This document shows positions 9,241 through 18,725 of a stretch of 64,000 bases of DNA, piece by piece. Source of the stretch: JAHRVQ01 sp029941905 (GTDB taxonomy: Bacteria > Pseudomonadota > Gammaproteobacteria > Pseudomonadales > Azotimanducaceae); the NCBI GenBank assembly GCA_029941905.1, contig JAPYTQ010000007.1, forward strand, positions 1 to 64,000, written 5' to 3'. A model generated the notes under the pieces. It worked only from the letters and a program-made list of their open reading frames with translations, searched no databases and was not told where the DNA came from. A program made the translations under genes and the position numbers. Within the stretch, counting starts at the first letter, position 1. The number at the start of each line of letters is the position of its first letter.

Positions 9241-9765
9241 TCAGGACAGGCAAGCATTTAATGTAGCGATCTCGAATTCGATGAAGTCGTTGAATGTATT
9301 ACGCCTTAGCGTTTTGAAGGGGATAAATATAGTGGTACTGCGAAAAGAAGCTTCAGCTATCGCCAGTGCAGTGTTGTAACTTAGTCCCAGGACGCATGAG
9401 CATAATTGTCGTGGATGCTCATCTTTTGTGACTAGAACACTGCTGGAAAATGCCGATTGGGCAACAATTATTCTATCAAAGGGATCATGCGTCCAGGGTT
9501 GTCGTTCAGCCTCTGTAACAATGGCGGCAAATGGTTCGGTACAAACAACGAGACCTATTGCACCTGCTAACTCGTCAAACACCACCGTAGCGGACTTGGT
9601 TAACCGCTCAATTTCATACAGGTATTGAAGTTCCAGTCGCACCATGGGAGATATTCGAAGTTCGTGACTATTTAGCAGATCTTTTGCAGACTGAGGAATC
9701 AAGTCGAATCGCCCGGAATAGAGCCAGACTACCACATGCGTATCGAGATAAATCACGGCCGCCAT
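9241..9765 (-). pseudogene. VapC-like PIN-domain toxin with a frameshifted C-terminus
   Basis: The first ~125 residues are a PIN-domain endonuclease of type II toxin-antitoxin systems: YLDTHVVVWLY carries the first catalytic Asp, PMVRLELQYL a conserved Glu, and HDPFDRIIVAQS the Asp pair that binds Mg2+. Family proteins end soon after the TKDE block with a motif like H-Y-A-x-A-x-W-D. That ending is present here in another frame as HDNYAHASWD followed by a stop at 9381-9383, so a single-base shift near 9408-9424 has replaced it with about 45 unrelated residues ending at 9241. Catalytic residues are intact, so the product may still be active. The start overlaps the antitoxin end by 13 bp. Confidence 0.75.
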
Positions 9766-9977
9766 TCTTCAGACCAGTCGATATGTATCAGCGATTCCGG
9801 ATCACACTTCATGTATTCAGGGTGTGCCTTAATGTTTGCCAGCTTGTCGGGCGCTTCCCCAGGAATAATCTTGAGTATCTTGCCGTTGCGCTCAATCTCC
9901 ACTGGAACACCGGTCGCCAGGACACGGTCGAGTACGCGAAAGAGGTCGGCCCTTAGTTTCGAAACAGAGTAACGCAC
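9753..9977 (-). CDS. Phd/YefM-like antitoxin
   Basis: This 74-residue protein begins MRYSVSKLRADLFRVLDRVL followed by VPVEIERNGKILKIIP, the shape of Phd/YefM-type antitoxins. Their N-terminal part binds the operator and the C-terminal tail blocks the toxin. The tail here (AHPEYMKCDPESLIHIDWSEEW) is acidic-aromatic, as expected for toxin binding. The gene precedes and overlaps the PIN toxin by 13 bp, the normal antitoxin-toxin order. A palindrome lies 47 bp upstream of the start. Antitoxin is well supported by context; the exact family less so. Confidence 0.8.
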   Translation of the reverse strand: MRYSVSKLRADLFRVLDRVLATGVPVEIERNGKILKIIPGEAPDKLANIKAHPEYMKCDPESLIHIDWSEEWRP

Positions 9978-10023
9978 AAAATCTCCAAGTACCTTGCAGG
10001 ACTATGACGTTACAGCAACCGTC

Positions 10024-10048
10024 CGGTACATATAATAGATTTGTACCG
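10024..10048 (-). promoter_or_regulatory. Palindromic operator over the toxin-antitoxin promoter
   Basis: CGGTACA (10024-10030) and TGTACCG (10042-10048) form a perfect 7-bp inverted repeat with an 11-bp AT-rich spacer. On the minus strand a TTGACG -35-like box lies just upstream and a TATATG -10-like box about 16 bp later, so the palindrome covers the promoter of the antitoxin gene that starts at 9977. Autorepression by the antitoxin or the toxin-antitoxin complex is the usual arrangement and is inferred here. Confidence 0.6.
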
Positions 10049-10118
10049 TACGTCAAATGGATAATCTAAAATAGATGTACAGCGAGCATCAGTCGGATTC
10101 CCATAGGTATCGGAAACT

Positions 10119-10613
10119 TTACATTTTCCTGGAACTCCCTGATGTCTGTGACAGAAACAGCCCGTGTTCCTCAGCATAGGTATATATCCGATCAGCTAAA
10201 GAATTGTTCCAATCCATAAATGGACCCAGGTAGAGTTCTTCTTCGATTTCATTCTGATTCTCATAAGGGTCTGGAATTCCAGTCAGTGCACTTCGAGCAC
10301 GACTGAATCCAGTCGACAAATCATCGCCACCCAGTTGAGTGAATGCAAACTCGGTGAAGTCAATCATATCTGCCTCGGTGTTATCAAAAAACCACCACAA
10401 ACCGAGGTTACCCAGAGCATCTTCAAAACAGGACAAGGCGTGAAAGGTTTTTTGTGGCAAGGTCAGGCTGTCAAAACCTGAGTGCTCAATTTCCTTGAAC
10501 AGCTGCTCGCGGATTATTGTCGTTATATCTTCGTAGTTGATAAAAGCTTCCACCTGACGAAAATGTTCAGCCAGATCCTCGGCAGTGTTTATCAGCGTTG
10601 TTTTGTTTGACAT
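10119..10613 (-). CDS. Hypothetical protein, DMP19/DUF4375-like
   Basis: The protein has 164 residues, is acidic and soluble, and has no signal peptide. The central block LPQKTFHALSCFEDALGNLGLWWFFDN...FTEFAFTQLGGDD resembles DMP19/DUF4375 proteins, in which a helix rich in aromatic residues is followed by an 'L...G' helix; I recognise the pattern rather than a strict motif. That family includes a neisserial DNA mimic, and the low charge here would fit, but function is unknown. The gene stands alone; start codon ATG, no neighbour on the same strand within 350 bp. Confidence 0.55.
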   Translation of the reverse strand: MSNKTTLINTAEDLAEHFRQVEAFINYEDITTIIREQLFKEIEHSGFDSLTLPQKTFHALSCFEDALGNLGLWWFFDNTEADMIDFTEFAFTQLGGDDLSTGFSRARSALTGIPDPYENQNEIEEELYLGPFMDWNNSLADRIYTYAEEHGLFLSQTSGSSRKM

Positions 10614-10969
10614 TGATCTCTCCTCAAAGCTTGTACGAGATGCTGATGATCGATTCTGAACGGCTGTACTGTATAGGGTTTAAAGCTCAATATTGTGTAG
10701 GAAAAGGCTCACAAAATGCGGGATGGGGACAAGACATTGAGCTATGGTTCAGTACTTTGTCAGTGATAACAACTTGTTAGATGTCCCGTGTTTTTAGGCA
10801 CCAGATCATGACGCGTCGGCCTCGGGATTGGCTTTGTTGTTCCCTGTTATTTAAGCCATGGCCGGGAGCTGACCACAAGGAGCGGGTGTCAGGTTATAAT
10901 TTACAGTCGTAATTACGATAGTATCGCTGAGAATATCACCGTGAAAACTGGCAACAGCTGCGTGACTTA
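10614..10969. other. 356-bp intergenic stretch, nothing recognised
   Basis: No frame with family resemblance, ribosome binding site or conserved motif is visible on either strand. It separates two minus-strand genes and should contain the promoter of the DUF4375-like gene. Confidence 0.4.
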
Positions 10970-11260
10970 CTATTGTTCAACATTGATTGTTCCTGTGCGC
11001 GTAGCAAGAGTGATACTGGGGGCATCATCCCAGCTATAACCCGCATCACCCAATGTAGCATCATCCTTGACAGTATATGGCCCAGCGGTTGTGTTGCCTT
11101 TGCTAATACGAACCGGATTAGTAGGTTGGGAATCGAAAATAGCCGGAAGGGTTAGATCTATGTCTTTAGAACTGCTCGTATTCCTAAAACTTACCGTGTC
11201 CCCTCTATCCAAGTCAGTTTTCGAACTGTTGCTATTTGCGCCGAGATTAATGGTTGGCAT
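10970..11260 (-). CDS. Small hypothetical protein, possible cupredoxin-like fold
   Basis: The predicted 96-residue product starts at the ATG ending at 11260, preceded by GGGAGAA at the right distance; a longer frame to 11305 lacks such a site. The sequence is beta-strand and Ser/Thr/Asp rich, with LDRGDTVSFRNTSSSKDIDLTLP, AGPYTVKDDATLG and GYSWDD, which is the layout of small plastocyanin/cupredoxin-like sandwiches, but no copper ligands (Cys-x-Met/His) are visible and there is no signal peptide. Function unknown. Confidence 0.55.
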   Translation of the reverse strand: MPTINLGANSNSSKTDLDRGDTVSFRNTSSSKDIDLTLPAIFDSQPTNPVRISKGNTTAGPYTVKDDATLGDAGYSWDDAPSITLATRTGTINVEQ

Positions 11261-11448
11261 TCCGTGTTCTCCCAGATTGTTTTTTTTGGTAACCCCTGAT
11301 CCCACACCGGTTTAGGTCATAACGACAACCGTGGCCGAAAACACTAGCAGATAGAAATCACAATAGACAGATTTTTACAGACGATTGCCCTCGGTAGAGT
11401 CAGTGATGGCATATTGAATTCCGGACAATCTCAGGCGAATGAGAATAC

Positions 11449-13188
11449 TTATAACGGCAATTGCATTCGCGGATCATTGAGTAGATCCGACAATTCGGGG
11501 TTACGCTGGATTCTCTGTCGCGGATATCCAAGCTCAAGTGATTTTTGGATGAACTTGATCGCCTCGTCACGCTCCCCAATGATCTCGTAAGCCTCAGCTG
11601 CCGCAGCCTGGATTTCTCCGGAATCTGGAGAAAGGACAATCGCGGTTTCGAGGCGCTGGCGGGCCAGATCCGGTTTTTCGGTCTTGGCGTAATATAGCGC
11701 GAGGTCACTGTGGACAAAAGGTTCACGCAAATTTTGCTGCCGTGATGTTTCAGCTAATTCGATTGCGCGTTAGAATGTTTCATTGGCCTGCTGTTCCGAA
11801 CCATCTACCCAGGAATAAACATAGGCCAGGTTGCCCCATGCCAACCAGTCGTTATCGTCGATTTCAAGCGCCTCCTGATAAGCCTCCATAGCTTCCGGAT
11901 AACGTTCCTGCATGGAATACGCAGTGCCCAGATTCGAATAGGCCATGTATGTCGGTCGTATCTTGATCACCCGGTGATACATGGTGATAGCTTCAGGAAT
12001 CCTGCCACGCTCATTGAGTACAGAGCCGAGATTGACTAGAGAAGCATAATGATCCGGGGCCAGACGAATAGCTGCTTGCCAGTACCGGGTTGCGTCTTCG
12101 AATCGGCTTTGACCGTACAAAAAGTTTGCGTAGGCATCGAGCACGGAAATATTTTCTGAGTCGAGTGCCACCGCCTTTTGAAACGCTGCTTCAGCATCTT
12201 GCAGCCTTCCGAGACGTTGGTACACAAAAGCAATTGCCATGTTAGCCACGGCGTCGTTGGCGTCGATCGCAAGTGCGCGCTCCAGGGCTGCAACGGCAAG
12301 GTCGATGTTACCTTGAGATGAATGGACCCGCCCAAGTGCCACCTGGACCGGCGCCAGACCGGCATTCATGCGCACGGCTTCATTAACGTCGGCGGATGCC
12401 TGGTCCAACCAACTTTCGTCCCTGGTCAGGCTGTAGCGTCTCCGAAGCGCATCAGCGGATCGTGCGAACGCCAGGGCAAAGCCAGGGTCGAGCACTGTAG
12501 CCTTTCGAAACAGGACAATTGCCGTTTCGAGGTTATCATCCTTGTCCCAGCGCTCCATCAGCGCAAGGCCTTCCAAATAGTGATCAAATGCAGTGGCTAC
12601 AGAGGGTGTTTCTGGCTGGAGGTCCTGCCTTGAAAAAAAGGAATCTCTTTGCATCCAAAAAAACAATGCCATCAGGCTGATTACCACTACCCGTATTGGC
12701 AGTTTGCTGAGCTTGTTTTGACGTTCGGACACTCGGCTAAGGGGAAGTTGAACTAACTGGGCATTTTCCTCTAACCCACCAAACAGATGTTCTATGTATC
12801 TGGTGTCGGTTTCTCGAAATAGTGCCTGCACCCTGTTCAAAGCCAACTCCAACTCTGCCGGTAAAGTTGAGTCGTCCAGGTAGACAGGAAGAATCTCGAT
12901 TTCGTGACTCAGGGCATAATCGACTTCTCTGAGGCAGTGAGTTGAATTTAGTGATGCCTCGGAGACATAAAAGAGAAACCTCGTCGCGCCTGTTATTGCT
13001 GCTGCGATTTCAGCGCGCCAGGACACTCCAGCAGTGATACCTTCATCATACCAAAGGTGGATGCCGTCACTGTGGAGTTTTTCTAAATCGGCATAGACGC
13101 TATCTGAATCCCGGTGTGCATAACATACGAACACAAAAGACTCGTTACCTTCATATGCTGGGAATGGTTTGTTCAAACCAAGATCCAC
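11449..13188 (-). pseudogene. TIR-domain / TPR-repeat protein interrupted by an in-frame ochre codon
   Basis: The N-terminal ~120 residues are a bacterial TIR (Toll_2-like) domain: FVFVCYAHRDSDSVYADLE, HLWYDEGITAGVSWRAEIA, and CLREVDYAL, whose Glu88 matches the catalytic Glu of NAD-cleaving TIR domains. One membrane helix follows near residues 163-178 (VVVISLMALFFW), then about eight tetratricopeptide repeats. A TAA at 11770-11772 interrupts the last part, but the same frame continues in register with more TPR sequence to 11449. The gene therefore has one nonsense mutation (or a sequencing error); the truncated product would still hold the TIR domain and most repeats. The start is GTG at 13188 with a poor ribosome site. 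Such proteins are common in marine gammaproteobacteria, often with cyclase domains; role unknown. Confidence 0.8.
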
Positions 13189-13574
13189 CTCTTAATAGTA
13201 GCAAGGAGACGCAAGTATGCAGCTTGTCAATGTTGCCCGATGATCAATCGCTTGGTCGATACTTATAAACATCCTGAATCGTACTATCGAAGAACGGTAT
13301 TTCGAAAAACCATGACGACATAAATATCCAAAGTTTTTGTTGTCTATCATATTATTGATATAAATGGTTGCTGTATAGGCTTGTAGAGCGCACAGGAAGA
13401 TATACTGATATTACTAACTTACAGCATCGATTTAACAGCTTCCAATCACATCCACAATCATTCAACATCTCCCAGATCGGCTCTGTACCTGCAAAGCAGG
13501 CGCAGACGGCCCTAGTGGAATGTCCTGTATAGATAGCACTCCACTAATATGACCCAACCAACGGAGAGATTGAA
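13189..13574. other. Divergent intergenic region, AT-rich
   Basis: The 386 bp between the TIR-TPR gene and the luciferase-like gene contain no supported gene. The central part (13320-13390) is AT-rich and suits divergent promoters, but I cannot name a specific box. Confidence 0.4.
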
Positions 13575-14426
13575 ATGAAAATAGGTGTTGTTTTCCCACA
13601 GACAGAAATAGGCGCTGACCCGGCGACTATCGCAGAATTTGCAGTTACAACCGAATCTCTCGGATACGATCATCTGCTTGCCTACGATCATGTGCTTGGC
13701 GCTAACACTGCGAGCCGCCCCGATTGGCAAGGGCCGTACACCACGGAGAGTATGTTTCAAGAGCCTTTGGTCCTCTTTAGCTATCTGGCTGGTCTGACAA
13801 AGTCTATTGAACTGGTAACAGGCGTCATCATTTTACCCCAGCGGCAAACAGCACTCGTTGCAAAACAGGCAGCATGCGTCGATGTCATCTCAGGTGGCCG
13901 TTTACGCCTCGGTGTAGGAACCGGATGGAATGACGTCGAATATCAAGCGCTTGGCGAGGACTTTAAGAATCGTGGTGTTCGATGCGAAGAGCAGATCGAG
14001 CTGCTGCGCCAGCTGTGGAGAGATGAGGCTATCACCTTTGAAGGTCAATGGCACAAAGTCACAGACGCCGGTCTGAACCCACTCCCGCTTCAGCGCAATA
14101 TCCCTATCTGGCTCGGCGGCATGGCGCCCAAGGTGATAGATCGTGTCGGCCGTATTGCAGACGGCTGGTTCCCCTTCGCTAACAAGGAACTCGCCAACCA
14201 GATTCAACAGATGCACGAATGCGCTAAACAAGCCGGACGTGACCCGGCTTCCATTGGAGTTGAATGCATCGTACCAGCGGATACCCATGTCGATCGTTTG
14301 AAGTTGCTGCAAGAACAAGGTGTCACACACTTTGCCCTCGTCACGATGAACCAGGAGCTGGCCAGCCCACAAGCGCACATTGATGCGATCAGCGAGGCCC
14401 GGGATAAACTGGACATCCTGTTCTAG
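13575..14426 (+). CDS. LLM-class flavin/F420-dependent oxidoreductase (TIGR03619-like)
   Basis: This 283-residue cytosolic protein begins MKIGVVFPQTEIGADPATIA and has the bacterial luciferase-like TIM barrel: TGVIILPQRQTALVAKQAACVD, the flavin-contacting GGRLRLGVGTGWN and VEYQALGEDFKNRG. These blocks are typical of the subfamily of luciferase-like proteins that use coenzyme F420 or FMN. The substrate is unknown. A good GGAGAG ribosome site precedes the ATG. It converges with the DUF5916 gene, leaving only 29 bp between stops. Confidence 0.85.
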   Translation: MKIGVVFPQTEIGADPATIAEFAVTTESLGYDHLLAYDHVLGANTASRPDWQGPYTTESMFQEPLVLFSYLAGLTKSIELVTGVIILPQRQTALVAKQAACVDVISGGRLRLGVGTGWNDVEYQALGEDFKNRGVRCEEQIELLRQLWRDEAITFEGQWHKVTDAGLNPLPLQRNIPIWLGGMAPKVIDRVGRIADGWFPFANKELANQIQQMHECAKQAGRDPASIGVECIVPADTHVDRLKLLQEQGVTHFALVTMNQELASPQAHIDAISEARDKLDILF

Positions 14427-14455
14427 GCGGCTGACACGAACACGTTGGTTTACGA

Positions 14456-17293
14456 CTAAAGACCGAAGCGGTAGCGCAGCTTCACCACGAAGAAGTCTAT
14501 CACCGGTTCAGTAAACGCATCGTAGAACATATCATCGAAGCCGTCGTCTATTGTATTGTCGGTGATATTACTGCCGCGAGTGTAGACGACGAAAAGATCA
14601 GAGAGCGGAGCGATCTGCCACCGATAGCGCAACTGGACCGTCATTCGGTTTAGCACGAAGTCCCGGGAACCATCAGCCGGGTCCGAACTCACCGGGATGA
14701 GGTAACCGTCACCATCAACGGGAAGGACCCAGCGCTCCTGCTCTTCGGCCTTGATCCCCGCCCATTGCAGGCTCATCCGGAATTGCTGCCGTGCCGAGAT
14801 AAACATGTCAATGCCAAGTCTTGGCTGAAAGTCCTGCGCTTCGTAAGTCGTAAATTCCTGCCCGCTGCGATGCAACAGCCAGCCATCTCGATCCTGATAA
14901 TTCAGATCCAGGTCCACTGAAAAACGATGGTTAGGTTTAAAGGTGAACCCAATTGCGCTTCGATAGGACCAGCCTGATAGTTCTTCCTGACGCCCACCAA
15001 GGCGGCCACTGAAGCTCAGCACTTTAGTTGCGTCAGTACCGAATGCCGCGTCAAGCACCCAGCGGTCATCTATCCGGTAGGCCCCATTGCCTTCACTTTC
15101 CAGGTCGTCCCAGCGCTTGGGAAAGTAGTCGATCTCGGTACGCAGTTCGAAGAAGTTATTGAAGGTGAATGTATTACGCAGGAAAGTTCCAACACGGGTG
15201 GTCTGTCCGTCGCCGTTCTCCCAGTAAGATGAGCTGACGTTCAGGTTGTAATTGCGCAGTCGCTCCATCCCTTTGGACCGCGAGTAGTTAAAACTGTAGC
15301 TACCACCATAGTTGTCGTTGCGACGCAAAAAGCCCAGATCGTTGATATCGAGTTCATCGTCCTGGGCATCCAGCCGCAGTTGATGAACCATACCCTGGCG
15401 CTGGGTGAACTTAGCGTCAAGCAACCCGCCGTACCCCTTCACTGAATCAACATCACTACCGAGCAATTGCAGGTCAATCGCCAGTTTTCCTGAGCGGTTC
15501 AGGTAGTGAGCATCCACACCATGGACAGTTGCGTCATAAGACTGGTTTCTCGTGAACGTGCCAATATAGCCAATGGACTGGCGGCTTGCGGTGACACTCT
15601 CGTAGAGTACGCGAGCAATACCGAAATCTCTGCCTACGGAGTCTACAATGGTTTCCTCACCATCTTCATTGAGACCAGGCAACTCCATATCGTCTTCTGA
15701 GGCACCGAGGGCACCGTATCGCAAACCCCCAATCTGTCCAGTCGCCTTCAAAGCACCAATAATATCCGTCGGTTTAGCCAGTTCGAAACCAGGAACCACC
15801 ACACCGGCAGGGACAATCACATCCGGGGCTCCACCGATGCGACGGGTGTTCACCACCTGCGTCGGCTCCGGGAAAAAGAGCTGAGTTGTGCGCCGGGATC
15901 CTGTGGTTCTGCTGCCCTGGACCTGAGGTCGCGAGCGGGGAGTAGTGGCGAAGATCTCATTGCCCTCGAGGAAAAACAGCCGTTTCTCAGGAAAAAAAGT
16001 TTCCGTGGATGTGAGATTAATGACCACATCGTCCGATTCGACAGCGCCAAAATCCGGATTGAGCGTACCGCTCATCTGCAGGTTGGTGGATGGCCGCCAG
16101 AAAATATCGAAGCCCGCATTGCCCTCACTTTCCTCTGAATTCAAATCATGATTTCCAGAGACATAAGGATACAAGTCGAGCTGCCGTTGTGGCAAGACAT
16201 TGTCAAGTTCAAGGGGTTGCAGGGCGCTCATGAAACGGGCACCGGTTTCTGGCAGCGCCGGGAAACCGAAACGTTCATCGAGGTATCCCACCTGGCGGCT
16301 GGCGTAAAGGCCAATACGCCGTTCTCCTGTCGTGCCCGGCATGGCCATCATGGACCAGGGCAGGTACAGTTCGGCACTCCAGCCATCTTCTGTTTTTGAC
16401 GTGCGACCGTCCCAGGGCCCGTCCCATTCGCGGGAGTACTGACGTTCTGGCAGGATCGTACCGTCACTTAGCGAGTCACCAAGACTGACACTGAACCAGT
16501 AGCCATAGATGCCTGATCCGGATGTGTCGAGGGTAATACTCACACTGTCCCGAGAAAAGAAGTCATCCCTGGAACTCAGGCGCTCCATCAGCGATTCTGG
16601 AGGCTGGACTGCCTGCATGCTGATGTAAAGTCCTTTCTTTGTGTAGAAGTACCGCATCAGGGTCGGATGTTTAGGGATCGCCAACGTGTCAGGAACCAGT
16701 ACCCGCATGTCATCATATCCTCGAACTTCCCGCCAGACGGCCTCGTCGAGTTTGCCATCCAGCGTAAAGTTGATGGCATCTTCATCGAACTCGGGCACAA
16801 CGATGGCAGCGCCGTCGTCGAGACCGGCTGCAGTCAGTATCAGGCGCTCCGGTGCACTTGCTGGCACCAGCGGTACAGAATCTGTCCCAGTGACGGCGTC
16901 CGCGGATTCAGCGACCGCAACCGTGGGTGCGGCAATGATCGCCGCGACAGGTGCAGCGACTGCTTTGGCATCAACGTGTGTTACCTCTTTCTCGTTGTCC
17001 GGTTCTGCCAGGAACCAGGCAGCATCAAATCCATTGTCCTTAGCCCGCGCTTGTAAATCACGTGCCTGGGCGGTACTCAGACCGCCGGGACCAAGAACCC
17101 GCAGGTAATCGATACCGCCCGCCTGGTTGACGACTACTCGGGTTTCTATTTCCAGGGTTTTGGCAACTTTCATGGCCGACCGCTCGGCGTTGTTTTCGTT
17201 CACGTAGCTGCCAAAGACTACAGTATCTGCCTGTATCGTTACCGGATTGACGAGCATCAACCAGCCGAGCAGGCAAGCCGCCTGCCATATCAT
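14456..17293 (-). CDS. DUF5916-type outer-membrane protein with N-terminal carbohydrate-binding-like domain
   Basis: The preprotein has about 945 residues. The start at 17293 gives a clean signal peptide (MIWQAACLLGWLMLVNPV...IQA) with a purine-rich site upstream; longer frames add a charged, unlikely leader. After an alanine-rich linker (about 100-150) comes a CBM9-like domain, INFTLDGKLDEAVWREVRGYDDM...YFYTKKGLYIS, then blocks such as NPDFGAVESDDVVINLTSTETFFPEKRLFFLEGNEIF typical of DUF5916. The last ~400 residues alternate aromatic beta strands and end in ...VKLRYRFGL with a terminal Leu/Phe pattern, as in an outer-membrane beta barrel. It probably binds or admits a carbohydrate or related ligand at the surface. 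The N-terminal half before the CBM-like domain contains an SPOR-like pattern (VVVNQAGGIDYLRVLGPG), suggestive of peptidoglycan binding. Confidence 0.8.
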   Translation of the reverse strand: MIWQAACLLGWLMLVNPVTIQADTVVFGSYVNENNAERSAMKVAKTLEIETRVVVNQAGGIDYLRVLGPGGLSTAQARDLQARAKDNGFDAAWFLAEPDNEKEVTHVDAKAVAAPVAAIIAAPTVAVAESADAVTGTDSVPLVPASAPERLILTAAGLDDGAAIVVPEFDEDAINFTLDGKLDEAVWREVRGYDDMRVLVPDTLAIPKHPTLMRYFYTKKGLYISMQAVQPPESLMERLSSRDDFFSRDSVSITLDTSGSGIYGYWFSVSLGDSLSDGTILPERQYSREWDGPWDGRTSKTEDGWSAELYLPWSMMAMPGTTGERRIGLYASRQVGYLDERFGFPALPETGARFMSALQPLELDNVLPQRQLDLYPYVSGNHDLNSEESEGNAGFDIFWRPSTNLQMSGTLNPDFGAVESDDVVINLTSTETFFPEKRLFFLEGNEIFATTPRSRPQVQGSRTTGSRRTTQLFFPEPTQVVNTRRIGGAPDVIVPAGVVVPGFELAKPTDIIGALKATGQIGGLRYGALGASEDDMELPGLNEDGEETIVDSVGRDFGIARVLYESVTASRQSIGYIGTFTRNQSYDATVHGVDAHYLNRSGKLAIDLQLLGSDVDSVKGYGGLLDAKFTQRQGMVHQLRLDAQDDELDINDLGFLRRNDNYGGSYSFNYSRSKGMERLRNYNLNVSSSYWENGDGQTTRVGTFLRNTFTFNNFFELRTEIDYFPKRWDDLESEGNGAYRIDDRWVLDAAFGTDATKVLSFSGRLGGRQEELSGWSYRSAIGFTFKPNHRFSVDLDLNYQDRDGWLLHRSGQEFTTYEAQDFQPRLGIDMFISARQQFRMSLQWAGIKAEEQERWVLPVDGDGYLIPVSSDPADGSRDFVLNRMTVQLRYRWQIAPLSDLFVVYTRGSNITDNTIDDGFDDMFYDAFTEPVIDFFVVKLRYRFGL

Positions 17294-17714
17294 AGGAACC
17301 TGCCTTATGCCCCTTCTTCGGACATCGCCTCTGACCTGTACCCCTAATGACCCATTGGCTGCTAACAATTGATTACCATGCCTTTAAACTACAAATTGTC
17401 TCACCCATTCCTGTGACGTACATTATCATGTTCGAGTCACGGGTTCGTTCATCGTTTCCTCCAGGAAGTAGATCTCCCCCAGACTACAACAGTAAACGAT
17501 TGACCACCCCAATAACAAAATATGTAGACATTTTGTTTAGTGATACCAGTAGTGGGGTGATCACACGATTCAATGCCCAGACATCCATTTTGGGCTCAAT
17601 CCGTACCCAATCTTAGTCATTGTTCGCATCGCGAATCGGCCTCTTGCATATATTTGAAGGAAGTTTCATCGTTTAACGCGGGCAAAGGCCAATACCTCAT
17701 ACCAGGAGACTTAG
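17294..17714. other. Divergent promoter region, 421 bp
   Basis: There is no gene I can support. The region separates the outer-membrane protein from the plus-strand oxidoreductase and should hold both promoters. It includes AT-rich patches around 17510-17550. Confidence 0.4.
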
Positions 17715-18713
17715 ATGAAAGCGCAACAAATGCAAGCCGTGTACTTGATTCCAACCCGGAATGGTGGCGTATACGAGTACCGGCAGGTTAATAAGCCGGA
17801 GGCAGCAGGCGGTCAGGTACTTGTTCAGGTCATAGCGGCAGGAATCAATCGTGGCGAAATCCTGATGGTTGGCGGATTTAACGCAAAGAATCCCCGACTC
17901 AAACCAATGGCGGCTGGTATCGAGTTTGCCGGTGAAATTGTCGAAGTAGGAGAAGATGCGACAGGTTGGCATGTGGGTGAGCGTGTGATGGGTCGCGGGA
18001 TGGGTAGTTATGCCGAATTTACCCTCGCGAGCTGTATGACGCTGATGCGAATCCCTGACGGACTATCTTTCGCTGAAGCCGCAGCAATTCCAAATGTGTT
18101 TATTACAGCCCATGACGCGCTGGTATCGAACGCCCAGATTCAAAAGGACGATACAGTGTTGGTGACCGCTGCTTCTTCCGGAATCGGGACCGCAGCCATT
18201 CAGCTCGCAAAGTACTACAACGCCAGAACTATTGTTGCCTCCACGCGTGACGCAAACAAAGCGGTAGCACTGCGGAATATTGGCGCCGATGTAGTGATTG
18301 ATACAAGCAAACCCGGCTTTCCGAAGCTTGTCGAGCAACACACCGATGGCGAAGGCGTTGATATCATCATCGACAGCGTCGGTGGACCCATGTTTGCAGA
18401 CAACCTGAATATGCTTGCCGTAAAAGGCCGCATCATCAGTGTAGGAAGAAATGCAGGTGAGATAGGCCAAATTGACCTTGATGAGATCGCAAACAAAAGA
18501 GCGCAGGTTATCGGGACGACCTTTAGAACCAGAACACCCCAGGAAGCCTGGCGCTGTTTTGAAGTATTTGTCGAGGATTGTATGGGCGGATTTACAGATG
18601 GTTCGTTAAGACCAGTACTTGACCGGACATTTCCCTTTGAATCTCTTCTCCTTGCCCACAACTATATGTTGGATGATGGTCAGGTTGGGAAGATTGTTCT
18701 GGTTCGGGAATAG
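17715..18713 (+). CDS. Zinc-type alcohol dehydrogenase-like / NADPH:quinone oxidoreductase
   Basis: The 332-residue protein belongs to the medium-chain dehydrogenase/reductase superfamily. Visible blocks are IAAGINRGEILMVGG (early catalytic domain), KPMAAGIEFAGEIVEVGEDATGWHVGERVMGRG, and the NAD(P)-binding VLVTAASSGIGTAAIQLAKYYNARTIVASTR (GxxSSGxG-type, about 155-185). The zinc-binding cysteine cluster of true alcohol dehydrogenases is missing, as in quinone oxidoreductases. It therefore most likely reduces quinones or alpha,beta-unsaturated carbonyls. AGGAG lies six bases before the ATG. The next gene, a FAD monooxygenase, begins 12 bp after the stop, so they form an operon. Confidence 0.85.
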   Translation: MKAQQMQAVYLIPTRNGGVYEYRQVNKPEAAGGQVLVQVIAAGINRGEILMVGGFNAKNPRLKPMAAGIEFAGEIVEVGEDATGWHVGERVMGRGMGSYAEFTLASCMTLMRIPDGLSFAEAAAIPNVFITAHDALVSNAQIQKDDTVLVTAASSGIGTAAIQLAKYYNARTIVASTRDANKAVALRNIGADVVIDTSKPGFPKLVEQHTDGEGVDIIIDSVGGPMFADNLNMLAVKGRIISVGRNAGEIGQIDLDEIANKRAQVIGTTFRTRTPQEAWRCFEVFVEDCMGGFTDGSLRPVLDRTFPFESLLLAHNYMLDDGQVGKIVLVRE

Positions 18714-18725
18714 GGAGTACCAAAC

